Source: Rhynchosporium graminicola (Eukaryota; Ascomycota; Leotiomycetes; Helotiales; Ploettnerulaceae). Taken from it: a stretch of 64,000 bases of DNA. The translations under genes were made by a program, and so were the position numbers. Shown here one piece after another: positions 24,016 to 36,132 of this stretch (position 1 is the first letter of the stretch; each line of letters begins with the position of its first letter). Below the pieces are notes generated by a model. That model was not told the origin of the DNA. It worked only from the letters and a program-made list of their open reading frames with translations, and did no database searches. Where the stretch lies: positions 1,315,001 to 1,379,000 of the forward strand of contig FJUW01000002.1 of NCBI GenBank assembly GCA_900074885.1, in the 5' to 3' direction.

Positions 24016-24523
24016 TGTGAGAAAGTTGCTTCCGCAGATGCGCTCCTCGAGTTGAGGTGTAGGTTGCACTCTGTAGATGAAGGTGACCAGCTCGAGGGGG
24101 GCCGAGGCGCAATGGCCTGAATCAAGTTACTTCGTGTGAGTCGTTCATGTAGGATTACGGGCTGTCTTTAGGTTGAGAGATGCGCGTAGCGTCGTAGAGA
24201 ACGTTTTCGGGATCGTGGTTATTGTATGATTGAGGGTCTGCAACAAGGTAGTAGGAGGATGTGGGGGACGCGCCCTAGAAATTCGATACGGCTGGCCACA
24301 AAGGCCAAAAATGCTGTAATTTATATCTTCAAGGTGAATCCGCGTCCTCTTCACCAATCCCTCAAGCTTTTACAGCCTCACTCGACCGACATCTACGACT
24401 CGAGCCGATCACATCTCAAATTTGATATGCCGTCATGAAGTTTCCAGCAGTCTCAAAACCTCCTCCTTGAGCATTGCACGAGCATTATCATATGATACCG
24501 CAATCTTTACTACAACCTCAAAA
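24016..24523. promoter_or_regulatory. Shared intergenic promoter of TAF7 and TAF3
   Basis: The 508 bases between the two divergent start codons contain no coding sequence of their own and must hold both promoters. No TATA box is obvious, as expected for housekeeping genes. Confidence 0.6.
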
Positions 24524-25251
24524 ATGACAACACCAGATGCCCTACACCACTCCCTCCTCCGTCCTTGCATCCTACACATCTTGCGCGCAGCTGGATATCA
24601 CAGCACGCGCCCATCTGTTCTCGATACCCTCACCGACCTCGCAGCGCGATACATCTTCCTCCTCGCGCAAACTACCGCTCAGCACGCATCCTTGAACCAC
24701 AATACCCCTGAACTATCTCTCGAAATAGACATCCAAGATGTGCGCATGGCAATGCAGGACTGTGGGATCTTGGGTCCGGAGAGGGTGCTCGAGGAGCAGG
24801 AGTGGGATCTGAAGCAGGGGTTAGAGGGTGAGGATATGAGAGGAGTAGAGGGGTTCTTGGGGTGGGCGAGAGGAGCGAGTAATAGGGAGATCAGGAGAGT
24901 TGCGCTTGAGGGTGCAGAGGGGGGGAAGGAAGACTATTTGATGGGTATGTACACATCTCTCCCCGACCTTCGCAAGGTCACTACGAAATTGTGTATAAGA
25001 ACTGATATGAGGAATTAGTTCTCAAGAAAAAACACGCAACAGCAGACGAAGACGCCCGCTACACCAACACTTTTCTAGGCAAGCCCTCTGAAATCCGCGC
25101 CGTGAAAGTCGAAGGCGGAGATGTCACAAGTGTCAAGGAGTGGGTGGAACGATTACAGAAACCGGTTGTGAGCACGAGTATACAGAGCTCGAGACGGCAG
25201 TCAAGTGCGCTTAGTTCTTTGGATGACACGATGGAGGATATGGAATTCTAG
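24524..25251 (+). CDS. TAF3: TFIID subunit TAF3-like, histone-fold (BTP) protein
   Basis: Exons 24524-24944 and 25019-25251 with a 74-nt intron (GTATGT...TTAG) encode 217 residues. The first 75 or so residues form a BTP-type histone fold: HHSLLRPCILHILRAAGYHS, then VLDTLTDLAARYIFLLAQTT, then EIDIQDVRMAMQDCGIL. Downstream, the second exon reads KKKHATADEDARYTNTFLGK, a segment conserved in filamentous-fungal TAF3-like proteins. TAF3 pairs with TAF10 in TFIID. The PHD finger of animal TAF3 is absent, as is normal in fungi. I start at the Met just before the histone fold; an in-frame Met at 24422 is less likely. It lies head to head with TAF7. Confidence 0.85.
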
Positions 25252-25496
25252 GAAGATACAGCAATATAGTGCGGAAGTGTGTACATGCATTGCGCGGCGT
25301 TGGACGGTTGGAATGGTGGGATGGAATGAATGGACGGATGGTATCTTGGGTTATGCACACAATATCTGCAATACTCCGACCAGCATGAAGAAATCTGCAA
25401 GCCTTTCTCATTTACTTCTTATCAAGCCTCCAACACTTCCTTCCCTTCCCTTCCCTCTTTCCCATTCTCCATAATTCATCATACAACCACAATACT

Positions 25497-26024
25497 TCAA
25501 ACACTGCTCAGACCCTCGTTACTAACCCTTCCACCCGCACCTCCGTCCACAGCACCACTTCCCCCCTCCCTCCTCTGCTCCTTAATCTCCTCCCTCTTCT
25601 CCTTCTGCTCCTCCTTCATCCTCTCCAGCCCATCCGTATAACTGCCCTCCTCGCCCCATCCCTCCTGCTTCTTGTCCAACTGTTTCCTAAACACCTCTCC
25701 TTCTCCAGGAGCGCGCATCTGTTCCCCATCGAGATCTTCTTGCTGAGGTCCAACCTTCGAACCAGACTTGACAGCATTCGAGTCGTCCGCATCTGCGGAA
25801 TGGTGTATTAGTCAATTGATTCCTGGGAAGGGATAGGATAAAAAAAAGAAGGAGTGGAACGTACTGTCTTTCGGATGATCGCCGTGTCCGAATGCTGTGG
25901 CTGAGCCCACGGACATTGCAGGTGTAGCTGAATCAGAAGAGGAACCTGTTGAGGGATTGAATTTCGTGCCTGCTCCTACCGCAGGGGCGGAGTTGAGGGA
26001 ACTTTGGTTCTGGGATGCTGACAT
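25497..26024 (-). CDS. Small acidic conserved hypothetical protein
   Basis: Two exons, 26024-25865 and 25792-25497, with a 72-nt intron (GTACGT...GCAG) give 151 residues. It is hydrophilic: a Ser/Gly/Ala-rich start (MSASQNQSSLNSAPAVG), a middle GPQQEDLDGEQMRAPGEGEV, and a charged helix-prone end with KMK/KEEQKEKREEIKEQ-type composition. No signal peptide, membrane segment or known domain is visible. The intron closes the frame cleanly, which supports a real gene. It is tail to tail with the TAF3-like gene. Function is unknown. Confidence 0.68.
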
Positions 26025-29000
26025 CTTGAGGTTGTTTACTCGTAATGATCTGATCTGGGATTTAAGTCGATTTGGCTCTTTTCCTTGCTTTGAAATGGAC
26101 CGTTTGTGTATTATTCAAAGTCAAACAATTGATTGTTTTTGTGAGATGTCTATGTTCTAGAACATGACAGAGAAAGTGCTACATCAGAGTATTCCAAAAG
26201 TCGTCCCTGCTGTGTTGATCGCTCCCCCACAACCACCCCCACCAAAAGAGTGACGTCGACAGCTTTCGGCTCGATGATGCGTCTGTACCTCTCGCTTAAA
26301 TTTCACTTTCAGCCCTGCCGATCTAAACAAACCCCTTACTTGTCCTCGTTTCATCCAAAACCCAAAAGCAATGTAGATAGGAAGATAGTTATCATATCTT
26401 CCTCACCTTCTTGAACTATCTTCAAGGCATCAAAACTCGTGAGGTTCGAGCTAGTCATGAAAACCTTCCCTCTTCCCTGAGCAGTCAAATATTTTTGTTC
26501 AAACGGGATGAACTCGCCATAAATAGATGGTCAACCCATCCTTGATCTATCAAAGAATACTATTTCTCGCTCTGTGATCAGAGAGGAGTCTCTCAACGTT
26601 TGTCGTTTTCAACTTTTCAGTGTACAAATTCTCCCCTATCGTTTAAATGGACCTTGAGATTATCCAATCGGAGGAACTTCCTGTCCCCTTCGCATAAAAT
26701 ACCAGCTTACGGAGTCGGTTTGCAAGGCTGCCGGTATTACAGCACATGATCAATAAACGCTGCCTCAATCTGACCGCTACCCGTCCAATTATCATTGATC
26801 CTTCCTTCAAGTCAAAAAGAATATATTTTCTCAACCTCCCATACTTGACATTCATCACAAGCCTGTTACAATCCTTTGATATTTTCGTAACTTGATTCCA
26901 TTCAGTCGGAGCTTCAAAGTAGCGCTACTCTTATAACCATATCGAATGCTTCGATCTACTCAGTACTCTCTCTTTTATCCACTTCATTGATTCTAGCTTC
27001 CATTCGATCGGCACAGCCGCATAGTTTGCCTGCAAAATGATTCTGCTCATTTCATTTCAAGCTTCACCAGTGCCATCAAAAATTGTTCTCTCTTCCGCGT
27101 TTGCAATCTAAAGTCAAGCTTCTACGACCTATCATTAAGAAACCTTCTAACTACCAGTCTTCTGAAGCCTCTAAGAGAGCAGGCGTTGTCGTCTGCTTGG
27201 CCTGATACGGTTCCTCCTACCCAGCATCAGAATCATGTTCAATGCAGCTCAGCAAAGGAGCAACGCTTGGTTGAACTTGATCGTTCCAAACCTTGCCTTG
27301 TGTAGGATCTTGCGGTCGTTTTATGGATACGAAGCTCAAAGCCGAAGGCAAGACGTACCAATTCACGTCAAATTTGCTATTTCCTTCGATAGCGGTGGCA
27401 TCAAGTGTTACCGGACCCGCGGAGTGAGCTTACCAGCAAGTAATAGCTGTAGTGTCCGCCATGATATCGGGCTGGCATGTATTGTCTTGGGTGCTTGGAG
27501 ACTTATTGAAGCTTGATGAGGGGAAAGAAAGTGTGATCTTTTTTCGGATGTGACGCCGAGGATATACCCGGAGTGGTAGCGCTACGGCGAATCTGAATTC
27601 CGCAGATTTTTGGGGAAAGATTGAGTCTTAGAGATTTGGCAGCACGGAATGAAAAAAAAGTAAAGTATCGGCTGTCCTGCCATGAATTCGATGCTCAGAT
27701 GATACAGTACCAATCAACTGCTGCTTGATAGACCCATGTTAGATAATTCGAGGAGTAAAAGGTCTTTGATTACCTGAGGAAGAAGCTCTGGCTCTAACTA
27801 AATACACCTGCACTATCTCAATCGTACTCCACCACTCCATTTCCCATCAAACCGATGTAGTTCATGGCGTTAACACCCGATTGCCACGACCTCTGAATGA
27901 TAATGTCAAGGCTACTCTATTGACAATAAATAGATTTGTATTCTTGGAAGAGCCTCTTATCTTATCGATATTCAGTTCCGATGATTGAAGGAGAAGCAGA
28001 GGACTTTGAATTTCGCTTAAATTCACTAAAAAAAATACGACTTTCTTCGATTTTCGCCTTCTGCAACTAGAGTAACGTTATAGACGCGACTATCCGTCTC
28101 TACCGCATGAAGTGCATCTAAGCTTGTTACTCTAATAAGTCATTATACCGAATGTAAGCATACTATGCAAATGCCAAGGCTGTTTGAATTTGAAGTGAAC
28201 AATATTGACTTTTCGCTGAGAACAGAGGTTTATTAGGTGGCAGTTGGGGGAGGGTATACAAAAATAATCAGGCCTCGTTTGGAGAGAGGATAGTATATAT
28301 ACCAAATTCACATCGCAGGGCAAGACCACACATTCACAATGTTCTTGCTCTCAAGCAGCAGCTTGATTCACAGCTGGCATATAACCAGCGTTCTCAATGG
28401 ATAGTTTCAATTTTCGATGAAACGGAAAACCTAACTAATTGTAATAGTTACAGTTCTCCAAAAGAGAATGGTTTATATAAGTACAAGAATTCTCGTGTTT
28501 CTGTTCGTAGAACTGAACTGAGTTGAATGGTAGTTTTGATATTCTTTCTTAAGGCTGGGAGTACTGGAAAGGGCGGTTCATTGCGTCCAGATCCGAAAAA
28601 AAACGATTTCATTCTCATAATCGCTCTGGACGATATTCCTGTCATATCTACCTCTCTGTATAACACTAGAAACTTACAATTCGAATTAATGCATTGCTTT
28701 TATGTAAAGGGATGCCTCGTTAAGCAGGAAAACGGTTACTTACCTTAGTGAGAATTCTGCTTAGCACATGCACCGGTAGCTTCCTGTGACAATCTAGTGA
28801 GAAAAGAGGTTTATTAATCCTAGGTACCAGGGATTGCACAACTGCCGTTCATCATCTGCAAAATACGAATTTCAGACGATGATTCACGCTACCTTGGGAT
28901 TTTGGTTACAAGTCGTACTCTTAAAATTATAGTGTGAAGTTATAACTATATATCAGAAGTGAGGTTTGGCCTCTTAGTAAATAGCCATAGTCATGTGGAG

Positions 29001-30553
29001 ATACGACCAAGTGGTGTAAACATGATAGCTTTTTAAGTCTTGATATCACGTGCGTGTCCCCAGTTCTGCCAATTCGAGCACTAGAACCAGCTAGCTGAAC
29101 CAAAGTAATTTAGTTCGATTCTGAGACTACGTTCTATGGGTGGCTCAGAAAACTATTGGAAATGAGACCTGAACCATCCATTGAGAACGCTGCCCAAACC
29201 AGTGATTGCACTACCGCCACTGAGAAGGTCTCTGACACCACGTGACATATCACTTGAGTCTGTAGGTAAGCTCGTGACCGTCCGAACGCGGTCACACTGA
29301 CACACCGAATGAATAGGTAGGGATCAAATGGTCCAAATGATTCGGTATCTCCGGTAATTCTTCCTGCAGATGTGTGCGAGGGCCTACGCGCCATGCGACT
29401 GGTGAGAGTCTTAGGTATGCAATAAAGTATTTGCATGTATACGTACGTCGAAACCTTGCGATGTTGTCTATGATAGAGACTGTCTTCTATCAACTTCAAG
29501 TTTGTATCGACGATTCTGTATTTATGATCATGTCAAATCACACGGCCGTGTATCAGGGAGCATTGGTGACTTTATGGTCTTGTGATAACATCTGCCTATA
29601 ATCGCAGATGCATCTTCGGCTTGAAGTCTGTTTATACACCTACACCTACTTCTACATAGGAGATGGCTGCTGTCTCACCAGTGCCAACCTCAGACTTACC
29701 GCTCTATATAATCACCACGATACCTTCTCGTCATTCGCTGTCGTCCCTCATCAGCGTGCCAGGGGTCACGAATCACGGGCTACCCACCACTCACCGTCTC
29801 GGGCACGACACCAAGATCCAGACCAGACAGGGCATCCATTCACTATACTAATATTATGACTGGGCACGGGTCGGGGCTGAGCACGAGCTGCGTGCTAGAG
29901 TACGTGCATTGTACAACTCCACTATCGAGGTATGATTGTGACTGTGCGAGGTGCCTGGCTATCATAGTCGTCAGCGGTGCAGTAGGGACGACTGACTCCC
30001 CCTATCGGCGGCTCATCTCATACAATCCATATTCTCTCGAAGTTCCTCGCCTCATCTGAACATCTTCACTTACAGCATTCTTTTTCACTCTTCGCTCATA
30101 CAGTACAGTACAGTACAGTATATCAGAGTGTGTTGTTCATGTTTGATTCGATAACAGATAGATAGCGGGGCCGTACTGTACTGTACTGTAGAATAGGTAA
30201 TCTTATCTAAAAGATCTAATCTGCTCAACTCTGATCTGATCTGCACGGCTCCACCTCCACGAATGTCCACCACTTATCCCAAACACCCCGCGCCATTCCC
30301 CGCCGACCGGAGTTCATCCGCGAAATCCCCTAAACCTCACTCAACAATAACAAAGCTTCATACCACTACAATACAAGTATACCCCTTCATAAAGAAGCGG
30401 TCTGTATAGTTGGCAGATATACCTTTTTCGAAAATACTACTCGAAGTACCCGCGGGTTCCAAGGTTCTGTTTTAAAAACCCGAGGACTAGATCACAGGAA
30501 CCGCCTTCCTCTCCGAACCTCACCGCTCGAACCCCACCCTCATTCCTCAAACA
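26025..30553. other. Gene-free, locally AT-rich region
   Basis: About 4.5 kb in which I find no reading frame with coding character. Short frames at 27235-27516 and 29663-29851 resemble no family. A spaced inverted repeat of ACAGTA units lies at 30100-30190. The final several hundred bases hold the promoter of the next gene. Confidence 0.5.
30100..30190. repeat. Spaced inverted repeat of ACAGTA/TACTGT units
   Basis: ACAGTACAGTACAGTACAGT at about 30100-30120 and GTACTGTACTGTACTGTA at about 30173-30190 are reverse complements separated by about 55 bases, so the strand can fold into a hairpin with a stem of roughly 17 base pairs. Confidence 0.6.
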
Positions 30554-31879
30554 ATGGCTTCTCCTCCTCCCAACAATAATCCTCCCTCTCGAACAAATAG
30601 CGGACATATCTCCAGTAACTTCCCCGCAAGATTAACAGATATGGCCCAATCATCCGGTGTAACGCGTGTACGAAACGACGGTACATATACCCTCATCGTA
30701 TCCAGCCATCCATCCACTAACAAATTTGTCAACATAGAATCCTGGGTCGAAATAGCTTCCCAGCCATCCTCATCCTCACTATCCTCCATCAACGACGAGA
30801 TAGTAACGACCGGTCTACGCGTCCAACACAATGATCCCAATACACGTAGACGACGACGAGCGCCTGGCCAGCCATCTTACATCAGCCTAGAAACCAGACA
30901 AACCAGTACGAGTAGTCAAGAGGAGTACGAGGAGAGCGAGAGTGAGAGTGATAGGGTGATGACCAGCTCGAACGAGCATATCTTACCCACAACATCGCAT
31001 CGGCAGTTTGATGCTGAGGGAGGAGAGTCAAGTTCGGATGATGATGATGAGAATTCTACGGCTCTAGGAAGGAGGACCAATACTGGGGGAGACGTGTTCA
31101 CACCACAACCTAATGCTTTCTCTCATCCACCCTCGAGAGCTGGTGCAGGTCCTGGTGTACACGGCTCCTATTTTCCATCCTATTATCAATCAACTACGAA
31201 CCGAAATATCAATACACGACAATCATATCCCCCTCGGGTATCCCGCCAAAATTCAGGTTATAACAACACATTAGACCATGACGCCGCTCTCCGAGCTTCA
31301 CTCAATACCCTTCTCTCAATCGGCGCAGCTGCTGCTAGGGGTTTACCGAAAAGAAACCAAGTCGGTACCAACAATACCATGACTAGCAATGAACCGATAG
31401 GTCTACGATTCGTCCCAGAATCAGAATTGATGGCTCCTCCCTCGCAAAATACAGCAGCCAACACCTCACGCCCCCTCTCGCCCTCTACACGCGCGCGAAG
31501 CAGTCCTTCGGTTTCAAGTCAAGAAGCTATTGAAAAAGGCAAGCGCAAAGCAGTGGCTACGAAACCAGCTGGAGAGAAAAGCAGAGCGTTAAAAAAGAAG
31601 AGAATGCAGCAGGGCTCGGAGGAGGAGAGCTTGGGTTTGATAAGCCCGACGCTTTTGACATGGGTTATGTCCGCTGGGGTTGTAGTACTGGTTAGTGTTG
31701 TTGGATTCGGGGCTGGATATGTCATTGGACGAGAAGTTGGCAGAGGAGAAGTCATGATGGGCTTGAATGGGAGTAGCTTGGCTGGAGGGGGAGACTGTGG
31801 AAAGGAAGTAGCGAGAAGTTCTGGGAGTTTGAGGAGGTTTAGGTGGGGTGTCGGAGGAGGTAGGGGAGTTGTTGCTTGA
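30554..31879 (+). CDS. Single-pass membrane protein with AIM-like motif, unknown function
   Basis: Single exon of 441 residues. The long N-terminal part is hydrophilic and Ser-rich; residues 62-67 read ESWVEI, which fits the W-x-x-I/L Atg8-interaction motif with an acidic residue upstream. Acidic Ser clusters lie at about 125-170. Residues 241-266 (DHDAALRASLNTLL, then GAAAARGLPK) form a likely amphipathic helix conserved among filamentous-fungal homologues as I remember them. A single transmembrane segment spans about 369-391 (TWVMSAGVVVLVSVVGFGAG), followed by a short Gly/Arg-rich tail; there is no signal peptide. This layout, cytosolic AIM plus C-terminal anchor, is that of organelle autophagy receptors such as Atg32. 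That comparison is an inference from architecture only. Confidence 0.8.
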   Translation: MASPPPNNNPPSRTNSGHISSNFPARLTDMAQSSGVTRVRNDGTYTLIVSSHPSTNKFVNIESWVEIASQPSSSSLSSINDEIVTTGLRVQHNDPNTRRRRRAPGQPSYISLETRQTSTSSQEEYEESESESDRVMTSSNEHILPTTSHRQFDAEGGESSSDDDDENSTALGRRTNTGGDVFTPQPNAFSHPPSRAGAGPGVHGSYFPSYYQSTTNRNINTRQSYPPRVSRQNSGYNNTLDHDAALRASLNTLLSIGAAAARGLPKRNQVGTNNTMTSNEPIGLRFVPESELMAPPSQNTAANTSRPLSPSTRARSSPSVSSQEAIEKGKRKAVATKPAGEKSRALKKKRMQQGSEEESLGLISPTLLTWVMSAGVVVLVSVVGFGAGYVIGREVGRGEVMMGLNGSSLAGGGDCGKEVARSSGSLRRFRWGVGGGRGVVA

Positions 31880-34010
31880 ATCTGCTCTAAATTAAGGGGT
31901 TATACACACTACACGCATATCACCACCTCAGGTGGGAAAGAGAAACAACTTTCTGAATTCAGAGCGAAGGCCATACCCTCTCGGTCGACTCAAGTCCTTC
32001 GATGTCGCGAGGAGGGAAGTACGACCAACTCGGAGAATTTAACGTAAGATATCACGATAACGATATTACACGTACCATGAATGGATCTCGAGGAAGAAGC
32101 AAGGGGAAGAAGGAGTTGGCAGGGCGGGAGCAATTTTGATCATTTTTCCAGGCGTTCAGAGCAAGCTCAGCATATCACATACGAGCCGCATTTTACATTC
32201 AATTATTTCTTGAGATTTGATATCCTGCCATGGCGTTGTTAACACACGAGGCTTTTGCGTACTATATCTGCATTCAGGAGTTATTTTCTCGCTATACCTA
32301 TACTTTTGTAGGCAGAATTTTTCCTGCGCTGGCTGGGGCTAGGGGGTTGTAGATGGCTAGCTAGGTAGGTAGGTATCTTGGCTAGGTACGCATGACCAGC
32401 CAGATACATGGAATGGATTGAAATTTGACTTGGAGAGGAAATAGCAATACCAACCAACCTGTGAATGTGACATGACTAGGAAAGAAAACAAGGAACAAGG
32501 TTTCCTGTCGGTATATTAAATTTTCTTCTTTCCAGACTTAACAGAACCGATTCGAACCAAGCCTAGCTCTAGCCTCTTTGGCGAGAAAAAAAAAAGAGAA
32601 AAAAGAAACAGTCTGGAGTCTAGGTACCTAGCTACCTACCTCTCCAGCTGAAAAGCACTGTTCTGACTCGCTCCTGCTTGGATGGCAGGATGGCAGCGTG
32701 GTACCTTGATTAGATGAAAACATGCTTCAGTAGCAGAGCGATGCTCTGCTGGGAAGATGAATAGATAGATGGCTGCTTTTTACGCTGGCATATACGCTGG
32801 CATACGCTGCTTTATACTGCTTTACGGCGGAGAGATATGAGATTCCATGGAGGTGAATTGGTGAATTGTTCGCGAGGTGGAGTGAGGGAAAGGCACATCC
32901 TTTTTGTATGCTTGGGAGCTGGAGATGGAGATGGAGATGTGGAGAGAGAGTGTGTGTGGAGGGGTGGAGGGGTGGATGAGCTAAGCTAGGTAAGAGAAAA
33001 GGGAAGGGGGAAAAAAGGGAGGCAGGGGATTTTTGATGATGAAGGGGAAGAGGAGGTGGATGGATGGATGGATGGATGGATGAATGCGCGTCATTTGATA
33101 GTGTAGTAATGTCGTTGAAAGTGGAACTGAACATGGAAAAAAGATTACTAGAACCAAAGCGAGAACGAGAGAAATGAACAAAATAAATGGCGATTAGTAT
33201 CATAGATAGATGGGGATGAATGGGATTTCAAACTCGTCGCGAGCAAGCCAGAGTGGGCTGAAGATAAGATGGAAAACTGGTTTGAGAGCGTGGAATGGAT
33301 ATTGAATATGTAATGTGGTAGTTGTTGTCGAAGATATAGCAGCGAAGCACGGCTTGGTAGAAGGACGCATGAGAGGTTCATGACCGTGTCGTTGAAAGAT
33401 GTTACGAACCGAAGGAAATGTATTACTGTAACACAGCGTCGTACACAAGATCACACATCACAGCAGAGAAAGACAATGTGTTTATAAAGTGTTTTTATTT
33501 GCAAGAAGAAGTAGTGCAGTCCAAAGCAAAGCACGCCGGGGATTACTCACCAGTATGATACAGCTACCGCATTACGAGATACAAAAACTTTTCCTTTCCC
33601 AAGCCAAACCCAAGCCAACCTGAAAAAATCATGGAGTATCCCTCAGTAGCCAAGCCCACAGTGAAGATCGATCAGCTTCATCATAGAAGCTGCATCTTCT
33701 CTTCGAGAAATCAACAGTCAAAGAGCCCAAAGATCGGAACAGTGTGAATCCCCAAACGCCCACATTGCAATTATCTCGAAGAGGTATCAAAAAGCCACGG
33801 ACGGGACAGCCACAAGCCAACGTCAAAGCCCACTGGTGAAAGGTAATCAAAGCCCACAAGTAAAGTCTGATCTCAAAAGCCCACAACTCCTAGACATCCG
33901 AAGAAATCTAGGAGAATAGTCCCAAAGAGCCCACAACCCACAAAGCCGAAGATGGAAATCCCACAGGTCAACTCATGTTGACAGGCATGCAGTCCTCACA
34001 CATGCTTGAC
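31880..34010. other. Intergenic, low-complexity DNA and NSR1 3' region
   Basis: About 2.1 kb with TAGG/CCTA tracts (32363-32390, 32620-32640), a GGAT run (33056-33083) and, in 33650-33940, repeated AGCCCACA words that lie in the probable NSR1 3' untranslated region. No gene is seen. Confidence 0.5.
33650..33940 (-). repeat. Reiterated TGTGGGCT words in the likely NSR1 3' UTR
   Basis: On the transcript strand the word TGTGGGCT occurs exactly at about 33653, 33850, 33877 and 33928, with near matches at about 33724 and 33826. They start about 70 bases after the NSR1 stop codon. Confidence 0.5.
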
Positions 34011-35641
34011 TTAAAAAGTCTGCTTCTTGCCCTTGAAGTCGCCGAAGCCACCTCTATTGGTCGATCCGCCACGTCCACCACCACGGCCACCTCCTCGTCC
34101 GCCACGATCACCAAATCCCCCACGACCACCTCCACGTCCGCCCCCACGACCTCCACGATCTCCAAAGCCACCTCGTCCTCCACGTCCACCCCCACGGCCA
34201 CCACCCTCACTGCGGTCTGGCTTAGGGGTAGCGTAGTCGAGTCTGACGGGACGACCAGCGATATCAGCACCGGTCATAGCCTCGAAGGCAACCTTGGCGT
34301 CATCGATGGAAGAGAATGTTACGTATCCGAATCCCTTGGGGTTACCAGTCTCCCTACGAATATATTAGTACGAGGGGCGACATGACTGAAGAGTGTACTT
34401 ACATATCAGTTGGAAGTCTGACGTTGATAACAGTTCCGTGCTCGCCGAAAGCCTCACCAACAGTGTTCTCATCGGCATCGAAGGACAAGTTACCCAAGAA
34501 GAGAGTGTCTGAAGGGGGGTTCTGGGTGTCGCCATAGGTCTTAGCACGGTCACCTGCACGATCGCGGGGTGGTGCGTCAGAGCGAGGAGTGGAGAAGTCG
34601 ACATTGGCCTCACGACCATCGATCATGCTACCCTTCTTTGCCTTGAGTGCGGCAGCGGCAGAAGCAGAGCTGGTAAACTCGACGTAACCGAAACCCTTGG
34701 AGCGACCAGTGGCCTTGTCACTGATGACACGGGCGCCTGAGATCTCACCAAACTCCTCAAACTCACGGAGCAACCAGTCATCGTCAACGTTCCAGCTCAA
34801 GTTACCGACGAACAAATTCTTGGATCCGTTGTCATCGGCAACCTCCTCGGTCTTTGTCTTCTTTGCGGAAGCGGCGGGCTCATCCTCCTCGGCCTTACGC
34901 TTCTTGCTTGGGGCGGCTTCCTTCTCGTCACTGTCTGAATCGCTTGAGTCGGAGCCAGAGTCGGAACCAGATGAAGCCTCGGCATCATCATCGCTCGAGT
35001 CGGAAGAGTCATCGGACTCCTGGGATGATAGTTAGCGAATGAAATTCGTGATGCTTCATGCGTCAACTTACAGTAGCCTTTGCGACAGCCTTGGCGGCGC
35101 CGTTCACAGCAGCCTTTCCAGCAGTAGCAGCCTTCTTTGCGACATCTTTGACGACAGCAACTGGCTTGCTCTCCTCCTCGGAGTCAGAGTCAGACGCAGA
35201 GTCACCATCATCGCTATCGGAAGCTGGAGCTGCCTTTTTTGGAAGGTCAGATTTGGAATCGGAGTCATTTTCATCGTCTGAGGAAGCAGAAGAATCGGAA
35301 TCGGAATCGGAGGAATCAGAGGAATCTACCTCTTTCTTGGCAGCTCCGTTGGTCTTGCCATTGGTCTTGCCATTGGCAACAGGCTTCTTGACCTCAGCCT
35401 CAGCCTCGGACTCGGAGTCGCTGGCGGAGTCGGAGGACTCGCTGTCAGAAGGAGTAGCGGCCTTGACTGGCTTCTTGTCCTTCTTGCTGCTGACCTTGGA
35501 TGCGGTCTCCTTTGCGATGGCCTTTGATTGAGCCTTAGGAGTCTGGGAAGGTTTAGTGATTGAAGCATTTTTCACAGCTTTGGAGGGTTTGACCTCAGCT
35601 TTGGACTTGCTAGAAGTCTTGGTGTCCTTGGTCTTTGCCAT
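34011..35641 (-). CDS. NSR1: Nucleolin-like RNA-binding protein NSR1/Gar2
   Basis: Three exons, 35641-35072, 35019-34403 and 34353-34011, with introns of 52 and 49 nt, encode 509 residues. Residues 1-255 are Lys-rich followed by acidic Ser/Asp/Glu tracts (casein-kinase-type sites) with bipartite basic stretches. RRM1 spans about 258-334 (RNP2 NLFVGNLSW, RNP1 KGFGYVEF) and RRM2 about 361-438 (RNP2 TLFLGNLSF, RNP1 KGFGYVTF). Residues 445-502 are a GAR domain of RGG repeats, and the end is FKGKKQTF. This acidic-2xRRM-GAR order defines yeast Nsr1 and fission-yeast Gar2, nucleolar proteins needed for pre-rRNA processing and 40S assembly. The second intron interrupts RRM2 between its two RNP motifs. 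Confidence 0.95.
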
Positions 35642-36132
35642 TGTGATGGAGAAGGATGGATGGAGATTGGGGCAGGTTTAGAGAGTTGTAACTTTTGATA
35701 CTCGAAGAATTCTTCAAGAATCGATGTTGTGGTGGGAGAAGAGGTTGAAAGAGGATGAAGAAGAAAAAAGGTTGGGCGAGGGAGGAAATGGCAAGCTCTT
35801 ATCTGGAATTTTTTTCCCTCGCGAATCTTAGCGCGGGAGCTAGAGTGATAGCGTGGGAAAACTGGTTCCAGCGGTGGCGGGCAGGTGCGCCAGGGATTCA
35901 GATGTAAGTGCCTAAGGCATGAATCAGATCGTGAATTTGTGCAGGCTGATTGGAGCTTCGAGCCATGTGAGTGCGCTACGCTGCTCTTGCTTGAACATCT
36001 GAATACCCTCATTGCACCCAGAGGTCCAGATCCCTTACAACTAAACAATCTCGATTTCGCCGAATACAGCCATCCACTCCCTCCCATTCATTGGCGTCAC
36101 TCCTCCTCCCACTATCGCAGCCAATCTTCACA
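35642..36132. promoter_or_regulatory. Divergent promoter of NSR1 and the complex I subunit gene
   Basis: The 491 bases separate the start codons of two divergent housekeeping genes. I see no coding sequence; A/G-rich strand asymmetry near 35735-35780 is typical of a fungal core promoter. Confidence 0.5.

Noticed and set aside
29663..29851. Short frame starting MAAVSPVPTSDLP
   Set aside because: Pleasant composition but no family, signal peptide or clear splice partner.
33056..33083. GGAT repeats as a CRISPR-like or protein-binding array
   Set aside because: Simple microsatellite with no spacers; CRISPR arrays are not expected in fungal nuclear DNA and none were seen.
34027..34236. Proline/arginine-rich frame on the plus strand
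   Set aside because: It is the antisense of the RGG repeats of NSR1 and has no independent support.
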